A stretch of DNA of 10,878 nt from Methanosarcinales archaeon (GTDB taxonomy: Archaea; Halobacteriota; Methanosarcinia; Methanosarcinales; Methanogasteraceae). The stretch is from assembly GCA_030606635.1 (NCBI GenBank), contig JAUWGA010000045.1, forward strand, positions 1 through 10,878. The letters run 5' to 3'. Under the pieces are notes generated by a model. It was given only the letters and a program-made list of their open reading frames with translations. It did not search any database and was not told the DNA's origin. Positions 1 through 6,975 of this stretch are shown one piece after another. Made by a program: the position numbers and the translations under genes. The number at the start of each line of letters is the position of its first letter. Position 1 is the first letter of the stretch.

Positions 1-63
1 ATACATTTGTCGCTTATCATCTATATCCCCTCAGATATCAGATTACAAGTGATTGGGGATGTG

Positions 64-73
64 TAAATATAAA
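64..73 (+). promoter_or_regulatory. Possible TATA box for the small nuclease-like gene
   Basis: The string TAAATATAAA resembles an archaeal TATA box. Archaeal transcription usually starts about 25 bases downstream of such a box. That would put the start near base 95, just before the ATG at 103 and after the ATG at 73. If the box is real, it favours translation from 103 on an almost leaderless transcript. The whole area is AT-rich, so a chance match is quite possible. Confidence 0.25.
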
Positions 74-636
74 TGCTTGGATGGTATTATTTCACAAAAA
101 TAATGAGTAGGTCAACAAGTGGCTTAACCGATGACCGATGGATGCCATTTAACCTGTTACTCGCAAATCACCTTCATCATGGTACAAAATTCATTGAAAG
201 TGGAGTGTCCGCATCAATAAGCCAAGGAAAGGACGAAACATTTCTTTTTTTCCATCTTGATTCAGATAAAAATAAACAACAATTCAACCAATATTTTGAG
301 ATTGCTAACACAGGAGAACCTATTTGTGATTTACTAATTTATTACTTTAAGCATGCCCATAATGAACCGGAAAAGGCAATTTGTTTAGTTGAATTAAAAG
401 GAAGAGACGTCTCTCATGGTGTAGAGCAATTATTGAACACTTATAAAATATTTAATAAGAAATTAACGGGTGTTCGACCTTTCCAAAATGTTAAGTGGGG
501 GGCTTGTATTATGATTCACTCAAAGAGTTCTGCACCAAAAAATAGAAAAAAAGTGTTGAAACCGCTCGAAGACAAAGGATTAAAATGTGGAATACAGAGA
601 AAAGAATTAGGAACCTTTATCCGCAGTTTAAAATAA
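73..636 (+). CDS. Small protein with PD-(D/E)XK nuclease-like signature, function unknown
   Basis: I do not recognise a named family. The frame encodes 187 residues from the ATG at 73, or 177 from the ATG at 103. Neither start has a Shine-Dalgarno sequence, and a TATA-like string at 64-73 favours 103. The middle of the protein reads CDLLIYYF (Asp86), then a spacer, then ICLVELKG (Glu107, Lys109), then a helix with His115 and Gln119. An Asp, a strand ending in E-x-K, and a following helix with Gln is the core arrangement of the PD-(D/E)XK nuclease fold, seen in restriction and repair enzymes. The C-terminal third is Lys/Arg-rich (KNRKK), which suits nucleic-acid binding. There is no signal peptide or membrane segment. 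Base composition is very AT-rich (14 G/C of 60 bases in 241-300), unlike the ligase next door, suggesting transfer. The gene converges on the ligase gene. That it is coding is fairly secure; nuclease activity is inference. Confidence 0.72.
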   Translation: MLGWYYFTKIMSRSTSGLTDDRWMPFNLLLANHLHHGTKFIESGVSASISQGKDETFLFFHLDSDKNKQQFNQYFEIANTGEPICDLLIYYFKHAHNEPEKAICLVELKGRDVSHGVEQLLNTYKIFNKKLTGVRPFQNVKWGACIMIHSKSSAPKNRKKVLKPLEDKGLKCGIQRKELGTFIRSLK

Positions 637-889
637 ATATTTATGACGTGATTCAAATTCAGAAAGACTTTCATCAATTTAACTCCCCCCATACAACACC
701 CCACGTTATATAATTAAAGTCCAGATAATATAATTAAGTATGATATAGCTATATTTTTAATTAAATCCGTGCCCATTTCTTAGAACTTGAATGTTGTAAC
801 GGTAATCGATGTCAAAGGATGCACATGTTAGCTATCTCGCAGTCACTAAACCCCGCACCGTCCGCCCAAACTTACAGTAAATCACCAAT
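637..889. other. AT-rich spacer between two convergent genes
   Basis: No gene is visible in these 253 bases. The spacer separates the convergent 3' ends of the nuclease-like gene and the ligase gene. Its middle (about 705-765) is almost pure A/T and holds three TAATTAA copies and one 12-base palindrome, listed separately. Composition changes to the more G+C-rich host-like sequence around 840-890. I saw no clear hairpin followed by a T-run for either gene. Confidence 0.6.
709..764. repeat. Three TAATTAA copies and an ATATAGCTATAT palindrome
   Basis: TATAATTAA occurs at 709-717 and again at 729-737, exactly 20 bases apart, about two helical turns. The core TAATTAA recurs at 758-764. Between the second and third copies lies the perfect 12-base palindrome ATATAGCTATAT (743-754). 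Same-face spacing plus a palindrome could be a protein-binding array or the scar of an insertion. In DNA this AT-rich such matches also arise by chance. Confidence 0.35.
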
Positions 890-2590
890 TCACCCTCCCG
901 CCAGCCGCTCCACCCGCTCAACAGTATCGGCATCTTCAGGCGTCTTATCAAACCGCACCCGGACGAGCCGCGGGAACCGAAGCGCATACCCGGACGCATA
1001 ATGCTTGCTCTTCTGGATCTCCTCATACGCGATCTCAAAGACAACAGCAGGCTTAAGCTCGATTGCGCTTCCCACCTCTGAGATGATATACTGCGAAAAG
1101 AGCTCAGTCAGTTCTGCTAACTGCTCATCGGTTATGCCCGTGCCGACCCTGCCGATCTCAAGGAACTCTCCGGTATCAGTGTCGTAACATGCAAGTAAGT
1201 ACGAGCCGATCAGGTTCGCACGCCGCCCTTCACCCCAGTCCGCTCCGACAACGACGAGATCAAGGGTTTCCATGATCGGTTTCACCTTAAGCCAGTTCTT
1301 GCCGCGTTTTCCTGGAGAATACAGGGAATCCGGGTTCTTCAGCATGACGCCCTCGTGCCCTGCATCGAGAGCAGCCTGATAGACTACGTGCGCTGTAGCA
1401 GGATCGTCTGTCAACACCTGCTTTGCCACACTGAACTGCTCATGCGGCTCCATGATCTCCTCGAGCCGCGCTCTCCGGGTGTAGAGATCCTCATCGATCA
1501 GCGAGACGCCGTCAAGGTACATGATATCGAAGAGATTCAGGTAGAGCGGGATCTTCTGCACCATCGCTGATATGTCGTACTTCCGCCGGAATCGCTTCAG
1601 TATCTCCTGGAATGCAAGCGGCTTCCCCTCAGCCCCGACAGCAACCACCTCGCCATCAAGAATCGCCTGATTCGCGGTTATCCGGGATTTTACCAGTTTT
1701 ACGATGTCAGGAAGCGAGTTCGTCACGTCTTCGAGTCTTCTTGAAAATATCCGGACGTGGTCGCCGTCCTTGTGTATCTGCACCCGCGTTCCATCAAACT
1801 TCCACTCGATTGCATACACCGCTATTATATCGTCGAAACTGCCAAGTTGCGCAAGCATCGGTTTGATCGGTCTGCCGATCATGATCTCCACCTTATCAAG
1901 ATCATGGTGAAGTGCAGTCACACAAACCTCGCCGAGATCGTTTATCAGCATGTAGGCACGCTCAACCGCACCCACATCCTCCGAAAATGCCTGAGCGATG
2001 GCATCCCGGACAACCCCTTCCCCGACACCGATCCTGAGTTCCTCAAGCACGATGCGTGCCAGATACTTCGATTCAACAGGGGATGCCGTGCCGAATAGGT
2101 ACTGCAGGTGCTTTACCTTTGTCTGCTGCGAACCCTTGCCTGACGCATGAGCGATCGAGTTCATCCTATCAAATACGTCCGTGATGGTGATGGTAAGCCC
2201 TGCTTCCGGAGCCGTGCCGCCAGCGCCAGTGAAATTGAGAAACGTTGTCTGCGATTTCGATGCCTCATCCCCCTTCTCGAGTGCGACTTTTGCGGTCTCG
2301 CCAACGTCGCCTGTCTCACGCACCAGTTGCTTTATCCGCTTCACAGGAAGACCGGACGCCCTCGATATCGCGTCATACAGCAGCGAAGGACCGACACCGA
2401 GTTCGAGATCACTCCAGTCAGGAAATATCCTGCCCATGATAAATCTGGAGACGATGGAGAGTTCGGTGTCGGGGTCGCCGGATTCACTGATCCTCCGGAG
2501 AAGGGCTGCCACCACCGTCGTAATCTCAAGCGAACTTGCGATCCCTTCGATCGTCTCGCAGGCATCTGCGAATTCCTTAAATGAGGTCAT
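890..2590 (-). CDS. lig: ATP-dependent DNA ligase, archaeal type
   Basis: This enzyme seals nicks between Okazaki fragments and after excision repair. It forms an enzyme-AMP intermediate on a lysine, transfers AMP to the 5' phosphate and then joins the ends. The 566-residue length matches archaeal/eukaryotic ligase I-type enzymes. Residues 1 to about 220 are the helical DNA-binding domain. The adenylation domain carries the nucleotidyltransferase motifs in order: KFDGTR with active Lys264 (motif I), LDGEVV near 311-316, LFDIMYLDG near 353-361, EGVMLKNP near 413-420 and WLKVKP near 433-438. The C-terminal OB-fold domain follows, with FEIAYEEIQKS and a final LRFPRLVRVRFDKTPEDADT, typical of the family. 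All key residues are present. The ATG at 2588-2590 gives the usual MTSFKEFA start; no strong Shine-Dalgarno sequence lies in front of it, so the mRNA may be leaderless. The gene stands alone and diverges from the S-layer gene. Confidence 0.97.
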   Translation of the reverse strand: MTSFKEFADACETIEGIASSLEITTVVAALLRRISESGDPDTELSIVSRFIMGRIFPDWSDLELGVGPSLLYDAISRASGLPVKRIKQLVRETGDVGETAKVALEKGDEASKSQTTFLNFTGAGGTAPEAGLTITITDVFDRMNSIAHASGKGSQQTKVKHLQYLFGTASPVESKYLARIVLEELRIGVGEGVVRDAIAQAFSEDVGAVERAYMLINDLGEVCVTALHHDLDKVEIMIGRPIKPMLAQLGSFDDIIAVYAIEWKFDGTRVQIHKDGDHVRIFSRRLEDVTNSLPDIVKLVKSRITANQAILDGEVVAVGAEGKPLAFQEILKRFRRKYDISAMVQKIPLYLNLFDIMYLDGVSLIDEDLYTRRARLEEIMEPHEQFSVAKQVLTDDPATAHVVYQAALDAGHEGVMLKNPDSLYSPGKRGKNWLKVKPIMETLDLVVVGADWGEGRRANLIGSYLLACYDTDTGEFLEIGRVGTGITDEQLAELTELFSQYIISEVGSAIELKPAVVFEIAYEEIQKSKHYASGYALRFPRLVRVRFDKTPEDADTVERVERLAGG

Positions 2591-2679
2591 GATACCAGAT
2601 GTATCGCCTTAATGGCTAATCAGGGTTTCTGATGGTTTGGGGTGGTCATGGTCTGTGGTACTTGACCTATCTTTCGTAG

Positions 2680-2818
2680 CAGGAGCACCGATGGCGACGG
2701 CATGGGCATGGACGAAGATGGGTGACATGAACCACGATCGTGAACTCACATTAATGGATGCTCTCATGATCCTGCAGACTGCTGCCAGTACAGTCCAGCA
2801 TAGTTTCGGTTTCTTTTG
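2680..2818 (+). pseudogene. Relic of a dockerin-ended gene (3' end only)
   Basis: A frame here reads MGDMNHDRELTLMDALMILQ (from 2718), closely matching WGDMNGDGKLTSADALMLLQ at the end of the intact surface-protein gene. Just upstream, in a frame shifted by one base, the sequence reads STDGDGMGMDEDG and then stops at 2723-2725. This resembles the DSDGDG or SDGIG segments of the intact protein. Between GACGGC and GGTGAC the relic is 31 bases, against 27 in the intact gene, a net frame-changing indel if that is the right alignment. The similarity continues past the coding end: 2799-2818 resembles 6139-6158, the tail of the terminator region, although the hairpin stem is lost. No start, signal peptide or S-layer domain remains. 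The best reading is the decayed 3' end of a paralogue; the loop keeps its Asp/Asn/Asp positions. Confidence 0.68.
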
Positions 2819-2923
2819 GTGGCCCTGGATAGATTTGATCGAACTCATCGCGATTGTGGTGGTGCGTGACCAGGTTCCCTGTTACCAGCAACCAGTCATA
2901 TCGGCAGCGGGGTAATCGTTGAT

Positions 2924-2938
2924 CTGTTAGTCTGACAG
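2924..2938. promoter_or_regulatory. Dyad just upstream of the S-layer promoter
   Basis: CTGTTAG and CTGACAG flank a single T; six of the seven positions pair as an inverted repeat. The dyad ends 8 bases before the TATA box at 2947-2954. That is a position where archaeal activators or repressors, often dimers, can bind beside the TFB site. Function is inferred from position and symmetry only. Confidence 0.3.
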
Positions 2939-2946
2939 AAGATATA

Positions 2947-2954
2947 TTTATATA
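2947..2954 (+). promoter_or_regulatory. TATA box of the S-layer/dockerin gene
   Basis: TTTATATA is a close match to the archaeal TATA consensus, preceded by a purine-rich stretch (CAGAAGATA) where the TFB-recognition element would lie. With usual spacing, transcription would begin near 2976-2978. That gives a leader of roughly 45 bases before the ATG at 3022, with room for the Shine-Dalgarno sequence seen there. Confidence 0.6.
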
Positions 2955-3007
2955 AGGTCGGATGCATAGAGTCGATGGCAGATTTGCGTACACATTGCAT
3001 TGGGTAT

Positions 3008-3013
3008 AAGGAG
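3008..3013 (+). promoter_or_regulatory. Shine-Dalgarno sequence that selects the start at 3022
   Basis: AAGGAG is a strong match to the anti-Shine-Dalgarno sequence. It lies 8 bases before the ATG at 3022 but only 2 bases before the in-frame GTG at 3016. The spacing therefore favours ATG 3022 as the real start, two codons downstream of the longest possible frame. Confidence 0.7.
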
Positions 3014-3021
3014 TTGTGAAT

Positions 3022-6000
3022 ATGAATATACGAATAATTATACTGATCGCGCTCGCGGCTGCTGTATTTAGCATAGCAGCAGGCGCGGAGATAAACGAGA
3101 CGCAGGGCGACGGTGGCGGTAACGGCACATACCCGCCAGGGTGGAATGAGACGCCAACGCCAGTGGTAACAGCAACAGCGGTCCCGGAACCAACACCTGT
3201 AGAAGTAGAACCTGAATGCGAGGTGATGGACGGGGTCCAGATACGCGGCGAGGTCGTGGACGCTGCAACCCAGTTCGCTCCATTCACCTGGACCGGACAG
3301 AACTTTGCAGGACTCTATTACGATGTGGGCCGGAACCTGATGTCTGACTCGCTCACATCGACCGTTACAGTACCAGATACAATCGAGAGCGGCGATCTCG
3401 CATACACCGCATACCGGGTCGAGTCATGCTATGCAAACCCTGAGATCGGCGAGTACTTCGAGATCGGATGGTTTGGAGAGCGGTACATGGCGATCAATGG
3501 CAAGCCATATCTGCTATCACCAATCATCTTTGAGATGGATGAACACGACAAGAAGACACTTGCGGCAGGCGATGCGTGGTGGCTGGGAAACGGGTACTCC
3601 CTTGTTGTGCTGCGGATCGATTGCAATGAAAATAGGGTCTGGCTCTTGCTCTTTAAGGATGGTGTGAATGTAGCATCATCGGTTATCCAGCCGCATGAAA
3701 CGGGCGACTGGTTTGGCAACCGTATGGACATCAGTGGCTTTCCCGGAGCTTATGACGTTGCGATGTGGAATGCTCCGACAACGAGCACCTTCGTATATCA
3801 GGAGAATGTGGGCTCTGAGGCTGATGTACCGATATTCAGTGTGTATGTGGACACGATCTTTTGCGGCACAGTAACCAATATCACACAACTCAAATACGCG
3901 ATGCTGATCGACGATGATCTCGTAAGCGTCATCGAGACGGGAACTGGCATGATGGGGATGGAGACTGTAACGCCCGAATCGGTCAGGCTCGTAAACAACA
4001 AGCGCATCAAGCTCTACATGAATTCTGATATCAGGATCGCAGAGGATCTCCGGATCCGTGTTGCTGATGACCGGGATGGGAATGGGGTTGCCAATTACAG
4101 GTATTATCCGTACGTCAACCGTGCATGCCATACTCCTACCCCTATACCGACACCGACACCACGTCCTGCGGACGCGCCTGTTGAGGTCCGCGGTGAGGTC
4201 GTGGAACCTGCCAGTGTGCAGACTGTTGATATCGTGTGGAATGCCTCCAACTTCGCTGCCTTCTGGTACGGTCTGGACGGAGATCTGATGACCGAGACGC
4301 TGACGATTGCAGCCGATACACTGTCCGAGTACGATCGGACGATCGAGGCGGGGACGATCGAATATGTAACCGAAGCAACCGATGTTGACTTCGAATACGG
4401 CTATTGGGGCTCTTACAAGGTGATCGGTTTCATGGCAGCGAAGTATTTTGCAGGCTACGATGGAGATGATACAGACATAACGAACGATGACATCCGCCTT
4501 CTTTCAAAGGATATGCTAAGCAAGGTCTTGATCGATGAAGACGAGAAACATATGATCTCCACGGGTGCATCGCTCGAACTGAAGGAAGGCTATGAATTAA
4601 AGATCATACAACTCGATATCGACGGAGGTCAAGCGCAGATCGAACTGATGAAGGACGGAAGAAGCGTTGACACCGATATTGTGAGATTGCCGGACACCTA
4701 TGTGTACACCGAGGATCTCGGGAAACTGGATGATGTCCCACTCGTCGTGGTTCATATCGACAGCGTCTTTGCTGGTACGGAGTCTGATATGCTCACAATC
4801 AATGGCATCTTCCAGATATCAGATGATTACACCACCATATATACCGCTGAGGGTTACGGCGAGATGGAGATTGTAAGCACTTCGAACAACACGATCCAGA
4901 TGGAGAATTACGATGACATTACTCTTTCGGAAGACGCAACCATCGATCTTATAGGTGACATCAAACTCGTTGTTGCCGACAACGAGACGCTCCGATTCGC
5001 TCCTGTCGCAGAACTGACAGAACCCGGCACGTACGAGGTTCGCGGTGCGGTTCATAGTCTGGACGCGAGTCCGAACGATGCCGTTTTATGGAACGCCTCC
5101 AACTTCGCCGCGTTCTGGTATGAGATCGACAATGATGTAGCAACCGAGACGCTGGAGATCGCACCTGGCACTCTATCAGTACTCGATCGGACGATCGATG
5201 AGGGCGATCTGGTGTATGCGACCCACCCGATCTACCGGGAGTACGGACTTTATGAGAACGAGGGGCTGACCGTTGACGGACATGAGGGATATCTAGTAGA
5301 GGGCTGGGTGGGGCGTCAGTGTGTGGCGATCAATGGCAGAGCCGATAAACTCTGGGAACTGCTGGTCGAGTTCGAGGATGATGATAAGAAGACGCTGGTA
5401 ACCGGCGAGGGATGGTATCTCGGTGGTGGATTCGTTCTTGTTCCAAACCAGATCGACCTCGAATATGAAAAGGTATGGTTCTCGCTTTACAAGGACGGTA
5501 AGGAACTCGACAGCGAAGTGATCTCATGCGGTAGCGAGGACCATCAGGATAGTGTATATGCATACACCGCAGACATCGGTGGAGAAGATGATGTGCCGGT
5601 CTTCACCTGCTATGTGGACGCTGTCTTCAGGGGCACGGACTCCAACATCGTGCAGGTGAAGTACGTCTTCTTGATCGATGATGAGGTGTTGGAGCTCGGT
5701 ACCGGCGATAGATTTGGGTGCATGGAGGTCGTGACCGCAAGCTCTGATGAGGTAACCCTCAAAAACGATGATGCCATCGGTCTGGGTGCCGGAAACACCG
5801 AACATATCATGAAGGATATGTACTTCAAGGTGGCAGACAATTACACGGTGAGATTCTACCCGTTTGTTGAGCGTACTATCCGGGGTGCGGTACCGGCACC
5901 AGGAGAAGAACCAGAAGAGTCCATCCCAGACTCTGACGGCGACGGCGTTCCTGATCTCTGGGACAAAGAAGCGGACACCCCTCCCGGTTACTGGGTGAAC

Positions 6001-6108
6001 TCAGACGGCATCGGGCGAAAGTGGGGTGACATGAACGGTGATGGCAAACTCACATCGGCAGACGCGCTCATGCTTCTGCAGGCGGCTGCCGGAAAGATCG
6101 GCTTGTGA
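3022..6108 (+). CDS. Secreted three-domain S-layer protein with C-terminal dockerin-like repeat
   Basis: A 1028-residue cell-surface protein. Residues 1-22 form a Sec signal peptide (basic start, hydrophobic core, cleavage likely after AGA). A Pro/Thr linker follows, then three copies of the S-layer duplication domain known from Methanosarcina envelope proteins: about 72-368, 388-665 and 671-950. Each opens with V-R-G-E/A-V and W-x-A-S/Q-N-F-A-x-(L/F)-x-Y, and closes with a V-A-D-x-x-x-x-R-(Y/F)-x-P strand. A second Pro/Thr linker separates domains 1 and 2. The tail has DSDGDGVPDLWD from residue 970, a calcium-loop type, and GDMNGDGKLTSADAL from 1002, one dockerin type I loop with ligands Asp1003, Asn1005, Asp1007 and Asp1014. 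Many N-x-S/T sequons (three in the first 50 residues) suggest glycosylation. Known Methanosarcina homologues have two such domains and a membrane anchor; here there are three and no C-terminal membrane helix. It may be held at the surface through a cohesin partner (inference). It has its own promoter and terminator. Confidence 0.88.
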   Translation: MNIRIIILIALAAAVFSIAAGAEINETQGDGGGNGTYPPGWNETPTPVVTATAVPEPTPVEVEPECEVMDGVQIRGEVVDAATQFAPFTWTGQNFAGLYYDVGRNLMSDSLTSTVTVPDTIESGDLAYTAYRVESCYANPEIGEYFEIGWFGERYMAINGKPYLLSPIIFEMDEHDKKTLAAGDAWWLGNGYSLVVLRIDCNENRVWLLLFKDGVNVASSVIQPHETGDWFGNRMDISGFPGAYDVAMWNAPTTSTFVYQENVGSEADVPIFSVYVDTIFCGTVTNITQLKYAMLIDDDLVSVIETGTGMMGMETVTPESVRLVNNKRIKLYMNSDIRIAEDLRIRVADDRDGNGVANYRYYPYVNRACHTPTPIPTPTPRPADAPVEVRGEVVEPASVQTVDIVWNASNFAAFWYGLDGDLMTETLTIAADTLSEYDRTIEAGTIEYVTEATDVDFEYGYWGSYKVIGFMAAKYFAGYDGDDTDITNDDIRLLSKDMLSKVLIDEDEKHMISTGASLELKEGYELKIIQLDIDGGQAQIELMKDGRSVDTDIVRLPDTYVYTEDLGKLDDVPLVVVHIDSVFAGTESDMLTINGIFQISDDYTTIYTAEGYGEMEIVSTSNNTIQMENYDDITLSEDATIDLIGDIKLVVADNETLRFAPVAELTEPGTYEVRGAVHSLDASPNDAVLWNASNFAAFWYEIDNDVATETLEIAPGTLSVLDRTIDEGDLVYATHPIYREYGLYENEGLTVDGHEGYLVEGWVGRQCVAINGRADKLWELLVEFEDDDKKTLVTGEGWYLGGGFVLVPNQIDLEYEKVWFSLYKDGKELDSEVISCGSEDHQDSVYAYTADIGGEDDVPVFTCYVDAVFRGTDSNIVQVKYVFLIDDEVLELGTGDRFGCMEVVTASSDEVTLKNDDAIGLGAGNTEHIMKDMYFKVADNYTVRFYPFVERTIRGAVPAPGEEPEESIPDSDGDGVPDLWDKEADTPPGYWVNSDGIGRKWGDMNGDGKLTSADALMLLQAAAGKIGL
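4237..5120 (+). repeat. Near-identical block shared by S-layer domains 2 and 3
   Basis: Bases 4237-4268 and 5089-5120 match at 29 of 32 positions and both encode WNASNFAAFWY. Further on, GATCGGACGATCGA recurs at the matching place in both domains. Domain 1 carries a diverged version (WTGQNFAGLYY). Domains 2 and 3 therefore look like the more recent duplication, or have been kept alike by gene conversion. Confidence 0.6.
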
Positions 6109-6121
6109 CAAGAATTGTGAT

Positions 6122-6157
6122 ACTGGCGGTGCTTTAAGCACCGTTTCAGTTTCTTTT
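6122..6157 (+). terminator. Hairpin terminator after the S-layer gene
   Basis: CGGTGC (6127-6132) pairs with GCACCG (6138-6143) around a TTTAA loop, and the outer ACTG (6122-6125) can pair with CAGT (6147-6150). The T-rich run TTTCAGTTTCTTTT follows. The hairpin begins 13 bases after the S-layer stop codon, so it probably ends that transcript and separates it from the ccmA-hom unit. The downstream tail is partly conserved beside the upstream relic. Confidence 0.6.
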
Positions 6158-6191
6158 GAGACACTCAAGTTACACTGGTGTCTAAAGATTA

Positions 6192-6207
6192 GCAAATCGT
6201 TAAATGC
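6192..6207 (+). promoter_or_regulatory. Possible promoter of the ccmA-hom unit
   Basis: GCAAAT followed by GTTAAAT gives a weak pair of TFB-site and TATA-like elements. A start about 25 bases downstream would fall near 6228, right before the ATG at 6231, giving a leaderless message. This fits the absence of a Shine-Dalgarno sequence there. An upstream inverted repeat AGACAC/GTGTCT (6159-6164, 6178-6183) is also present. The assignment is tentative. Confidence 0.3.
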
Positions 6208-6230
6208 TTTTCAATTCAGAAACTATTACG

Positions 6231-6932
6231 ATGATCCATGTTCATGACATCACAAAGAACTTCGGCAGCATGACCGTGCTTGATAATGTCAATTTCTCGG
6301 TAGAACGCGGAGAGTTCTTAACGATCGTCGGACCCAACGGGGCAGGTAAGACGACGCTTATCAAGATCATGGCGACGCTTGTCAATGCAACCGGGGGTAC
6401 TGTAGAGATCGGCGGTTTTAATGTTAAAAAATCTCCGGAAAAGGTTAGGGGGATCATCGGAGTGATTTCGCATAATACATACCTGTACAACGAACTGACC
6501 GCAGGTGAAAATCTCAAATTCTTTGGAAAAATGTATGCAATTCCGGAGATCAATATGAGGGTTGATGAAGTCCTTGGGGATACCGGACTTTCCGATAGAA
6601 AACACGATCGCGTCGGCACGTTCTCAAGAGGCATGAAACAGCGGCTATCGATCGCTCGTGCGATCCTCCATAAGCCCTCGGTGATGCTTCTCGATGAGCC
6701 GTACACCGGTCTTGATCAGCAGTCATCGGCAGGTCTTGAGAGCGTGCTCGCTTCGCTTACCGGATCAGGGATCACCACGGTCATGATCTCGCACGACCTA
6801 AAGCGCGGTCTTGCGCTCTCTGATCAGGTGCTGATCCTGGCGTCAGGCACGGTGGCGTACCATGCGCCTTCATCGGAGGTCGCGGATGTGGAGGAGTTCC
6901 AGGCGCTGTATGAGCGATGCACGAGAAATTAA
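6231..6932 (+). CDS. ccmA: ABC transporter ATPase, CcmA (haem exporter) type
   Basis: The ATP-hydrolysing subunit of an ABC transporter on the inner face of the membrane, 233 residues from the ATG at 6231. An upstream in-frame ATG at 6204 would add nine residues (MLFNSETIT) that fall outside the domain, so 6231 is preferred. All motifs are present: Walker A GPNGAGKT (34-41), signature FSRGMKQ (131-137), Walker B MLLDEP with Asp155 and Glu156, D-loop TGLD and switch His188. The Q-loop position appears to be Asn82 (SHNTYLY) rather than the usual Gln. Phrases such as LYNELTAGENL, EPYTGLD and HDLKRGLALSDQV are those of CcmA. CcmA works with CcmB in cytochrome c maturation, driving release of haem bound to CcmE. 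No ccmB or other ccm gene adjoins it, so a related drug- or lipid-exporting ATPase is possible. Homoserine dehydrogenase follows after 43 bases, probably in the same transcript. Confidence 0.8.
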   Translation: MIHVHDITKNFGSMTVLDNVNFSVERGEFLTIVGPNGAGKTTLIKIMATLVNATGGTVEIGGFNVKKSPEKVRGIIGVISHNTYLYNELTAGENLKFFGKMYAIPEINMRVDEVLGDTGLSDRKHDRVGTFSRGMKQRLSIARAILHKPSVMLLDEPYTGLDQQSSAGLESVLASLTGSGITTVMISHDLKRGLALSDQVLILASGTVAYHAPSSEVADVEEFQALYERCTRN

Positions 6933-6975
6933 TATGAACGATTGGAATAGACTTCAGAACAAACTCTGGTGAAAC

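Noticed and set aside
2147..2612. Two overlapping + strand open frames opposite the ligase N-terminal part
   Set aside because: They are antisense to well-conserved ligase sequence, have low-complexity Ser/Arg-rich products and match nothing I know.
2637..2915. A 92-codon + strand frame containing the dockerin-like match, as a real small gene
   Set aside because: It would start at a TTG without a Shine-Dalgarno sequence, has no proper signal peptide, and the DGDG part is in another frame. A decayed gene end explains it better.
3676..4131. Open frame of 151 codons on the - strand inside the S-layer gene
   Set aside because: It lies wholly antisense to a recognised three-domain protein, has no recognisable domain, and similar shadow frames occur opposite the other G+C-rich genes (for example 2751-3287, 6242-6706 and 7375-7836).
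6159..6183. AGACAC/GTGTCT inverted repeat as a second terminator
   Set aside because: The stem is only six pairs with a 13-base loop and no T-run follows; the stronger hairpin is at 6122-6157.
6934..6972. A 12-residue frame (MNDWNRLQNKLW) between ccmA and hom, as a leader peptide
   Set aside because: Its stop overlaps the weak GGTGA before hom, which hints at coupling. But so short a frame arises easily by chance, the residues are not threonine- or methionine-rich, and no attenuator hairpin is visible.
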